A stretch of DNA of 64,000 nt, taken from the NCBI GenBank assembly GCA_903840935.1, contig CAIMHT010000019.1:1-64000 (forward strand), in the 5' to 3' direction. This document shows, piece after piece, positions 61,659-64,000 of this stretch. Within the stretch, counting starts at the first letter, position 1. Each line of letters begins with the position of its first letter. The notes under the pieces were generated by a model. That model was given only the letters and a program-made list of their open reading frames with translations, searched no databases and was not told the origin of the DNA. Made by a program: the position numbers and the translations under genes. This DNA comes from an uncultured Chlorobiaceae bacterium. Its GTDB lineage: Bacteria; Bacteroidota; Chlorobiia; Chlorobiales; Chlorobiaceae.

Positions 61659-62726
61659 ATGAAGAGAGAGATAGAATACCTTCTTAATCCAGCATTGAAA
61701 AATATTGCGGCATATCGTGTTGAGGGGGGACAGGAGGCCGAGATAAAGCTGAATCAAAACGAAAGCCCTTTTGATGTTCCGATGCGGCTCAAGGAGGAGA
61801 TTATCGGTGAATTTATCAAAGAACCATGGAACCGCTATCCGGATATTCTTCCTTACAAGGGAATGCGTGCCTATGCTGATTTTCTTGGCATTTCGCCCGA
61901 CTCGGTTATGATGAGCAATGGATCGAATGAGATGCTCTATACCATATTTCTTGCCTGTCTTGGCCCCGGCAGGAAGGTGCTGATTCCTGATCCCTCGTTT
62001 TCGCTTTACGAAAAAATAGCGCTGCTCCTGCAGTCGCAGATTGTCACGGTTCCCATGCGTGCGGATCTTGATTTCGATCTGGAGGCGATTCTTCGTGTTG
62101 CACGTGATGAGGCTGTTGATTTTATTGTCCTCTCTACGCCGAACAATCCCACCGGCAAATCACTTTCTTTTGAAGAGGTTTCTCTGATTGCTCACTCTTC
62201 TGATGCCATTGTGCTGGTTGACGAGGCTTACATTGAGTTTTCCCGGCAGCGCTCTGTTCTTGAACTGATCGACGAATTGCCGAATCTTGTTGTGCTTCGC
62301 ACGATGTCCAAAGCCCTTGCCCTGGCGGGTATCCGTATCGGTTTTGCGATTGCAAATCCATTGCTGATGGCTGAAATTGCCAAGCCTAAAATTCCTTTTG
62401 CATCAAGTCGGCTTGCCGAGATAACACTCACAAAAGTGCTTGCGAATTATTCTCTTGTCACCGATGCAGTATCGTATATCCTTCATGAACGCAATAAGCT
62501 TTATGCAGCACTCCTCTCTCTTGAGGGTATTGAGCCCTTTCTGAGCGACACCAATTTTTTGATTATCAGGGTCAGTGATGCGCGCACTCTCTTTCAACTT
62601 CTCCAGAGCCAGGGTATTCTGGTGAGAAATGTCTCCGGTTACCACCTTATGGAGAACTGTTTGAGATTCAATGTAGGCCTTGTTGATGAAAATAAGCGGC
62701 TCATTGAAAAACTTGGCGCACTTTAG
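61659..62726 (+). CDS. hisC: Histidinol-phosphate aminotransferase
   Basis: IKLNQNESPFDVP, NGSNEMLYTIF, STPNNPTGKSLS, VDEAYIEFS, RTMSKALALAGIRIGF. Confidence 0.95.
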   Translation: MKREIEYLLNPALKNIAAYRVEGGQEAEIKLNQNESPFDVPMRLKEEIIGEFIKEPWNRYPDILPYKGMRAYADFLGISPDSVMMSNGSNEMLYTIFLACLGPGRKVLIPDPSFSLYEKIALLLQSQIVTVPMRADLDFDLEAILRVARDEAVDFIVLSTPNNPTGKSLSFEEVSLIAHSSDAIVLVDEAYIEFSRQRSVLELIDELPNLVVLRTMSKALALAGIRIGFAIANPLLMAEIAKPKIPFASSRLAEITLTKVLANYSLVTDAVSYILHERNKLYAALLSLEGIEPFLSDTNFLIIRVSDARTLFQLLQSQGILVRNVSGYHLMENCLRFNVGLVDENKRLIEKLGAL

Positions 62727-62727
62727 T

Positions 62728-63270
62728 ATGCCGTCGTTCAGAAAGTTGCCTGGCATAGAGATGAACCGCCTGAGTGCGGAGCACTATTGCGGTTCGACAA
62801 AGCACCCTCTTGTTCTGATGCTTCACAATATTCGCAGTATGTGGAATGTTGGTTCAATGTTTCGCACGGCTGATGCAGCAGGGATCGAAAAAATAATTCT
62901 TTCCGGCTATACGGCAACTCCGCCGCGAAAAGAGATTGAAAAAACAGCACTGGGAGCCCAGGATACGGTTGCGTGGGAGTATCATGCCGATCCGCTGGAG
63001 GCTGTTAAACGCATGAAGAACGACGGTGTGAGAATCTGCGGAGTCGAGATTACGGAGGGGAGTCGCCCCTATACGACCATCAATTCCTCTGATTTTCCGA
63101 TCTGCCTTATTGTCGGTAATGAAATTGACGGTATTGAAGACGAGCTTCTCCGGTTATGTGATGAGGTGCTTGAAATTCCCCAGTATGGTACAAAACATTC
63201 ACTGAATGTTGCGGTTGCAGCAGGGATTGTTTTGTTTGAGCTGGTGCATGTTTATCGAAGAAGTATGTAA
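62728..63270 (+). CDS. TrmH/SpoU-family RNA 2'-O-methyltransferase
   Basis: NIRSMWNVGSMFRTADAAGIEKIILSGYTATPP; CLIVGNEIDGIEDELL; LNVAVAAGIVLFEL. Confidence 0.93.
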   Translation: MPSFRKLPGIEMNRLSAEHYCGSTKHPLVLMLHNIRSMWNVGSMFRTADAAGIEKIILSGYTATPPRKEIEKTALGAQDTVAWEYHADPLEAVKRMKNDGVRICGVEITEGSRPYTTINSSDFPICLIVGNEIDGIEDELLRLCDEVLEIPQYGTKHSLNVAVAAGIVLFELVHVYRRSM

Positions 63271-63333
63271 CTTTTTGTTTTTTGTATTTGTTTTGTTTAC
63301 TTAAAGGTTAAATGTTTATAATCGCGTTCTTCG

Positions 63334-64000
63334 ATGCTTCATTACAAGACATACGAGTTGGGTGACCCGGATGCTCCCTGGGTTGTTTTTGTTCACGGGG
63401 CTGGCGGCAGTTCTTCAATATGGTTTTTGCAGATAAAAGAGTTTATCCGCCACTTCAATGTCCTGCTCGTTGATCTCAGGGGACATGGCAAGTCGAAAGG
63501 CGTTGTTGGCCCCAAGGATAAACATTATTACGATTTTGAGGATGTTACTCGCGATATTCTTGATGTGCTTGACTCATTGAAGATCCAGAAAGCGCACTTC
63601 ATAGGCATTTCCCTCGGAACTATAATTATTCGCAACCTCAGCGAAATTGCTCCTGAAAGAGTGAGCTCCATGATTATGGGTGGCGCCATCATAAGGCTGA
63701 ACATTCGCGCCAAAGTTCTTGTCGCTGTTGGAAACATGTTCAAGCGGGTTGTGCCCTACATGTGGCTTTACAGCTTTTTTGCATGGATTATCATGCCGAG
63801 TGAGCGGCACAAACGCTCAAGGATTCTCTTTGTCAATGAAGCCAAGAAGGTTGCCCAGAAAGAGTTTATGCGCTGGTACACCCTTACCTATGAGATCACG
63901 CCTCTGCTGAAATATTTTGAAGAGAAGGATACGGCCATTCCTACTCTCTATCTCATGGGAGAGGAAGACCACATGTTTCTTCCCGCTGTTCGATACATCA
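63334..64000 (+). CDS. Alpha/beta-fold hydrolase, truncated at the window edge
   Basis: MLHYKTYELGDPDAPWVVFVHGAGGSSSIW..LLVDLRGHGKSKG..AHFIGISLGTIIIRNL; nucleophile elbow GISLG. Confidence 0.9.
   Translation, partial: MLHYKTYELGDPDAPWVVFVHGAGGSSSIWFLQIKEFIRHFNVLLVDLRGHGKSKGVVGPKDKHYYDFEDVTRDILDVLDSLKIQKAHFIGISLGTIIIRNLSEIAPERVSSMIMGGAIIRLNIRAKVLVAVGNMFKRVVPYMWLYSFFAWIIMPSERHKRSRILFVNEAKKVAQKEFMRWYTLTYEITPLLKYFEEKDTAIPTLYLMGEEDHMFLPAVRYI

Overview
The window reads as chromosomal DNA of a green sulfur bacterium (Chlorobiaceae). This is inferred from the bacteriochlorophyll synthase, the two tandem 2[4Fe-4S] ferredoxins and the hemA-hemC-hemD cluster; no database search was possible. Recognisable blocks, left to right: a 3' remnant of an IS630-type transposase at the left edge; small secreted His-rich proteins; a two-partner secretion pair (TpsA adhesin with 57-58 aa repeats, plus TpsB); aroC; hemB; an operon in mmdA-D-C-B order (Na+-pumping methylmalonyl-CoA decarboxylase type); a HisN-like phosphatase; hemD, hemC, hemA and a CcsA/HemX-like protein; typA; a CsgG-like protein; a YdjI-like SPFH protein next to a Tim44/zinc-ribbon/TerB-like protein; a Dcm-like restriction-modification and vsr island; tetR with a frameshift-split arsM; a SicTox-like phospholipase D/sphingomyelinase D homologue fused to a PLAT domain; a degenerate stand-alone 2-oxoacid:ferredoxin oxidoreductase beta-like protein; small membrane and rhodanese proteins; ogt; an RND efflux operon; ferredoxin-NADP reductase; tRNA-Val(CAC) with a 47-bp partial duplicate; msrA; a LOG protein; a glycosyltransferase; a BchG-type synthase; LysE; a Rieske-flavodoxin fusion; a D,D-carboxypeptidase with a basic tail; two ferredoxins; hldD; a hybrid histidine kinase; a sigma-like protein; hisC; an RNA methyltransferase; and a truncated alpha/beta hydrolase. 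The most interesting leads are the PLD/SMaseD-PLAT protein, the degenerate POR-beta paralogue, the fused YdjGH-like/YdjI membrane-stress module, the tRNA-Val duplication scar, the large MvaI/BcnI-like nuclease with Dcm-like methyltransferase and Vsr, and the split arsM.
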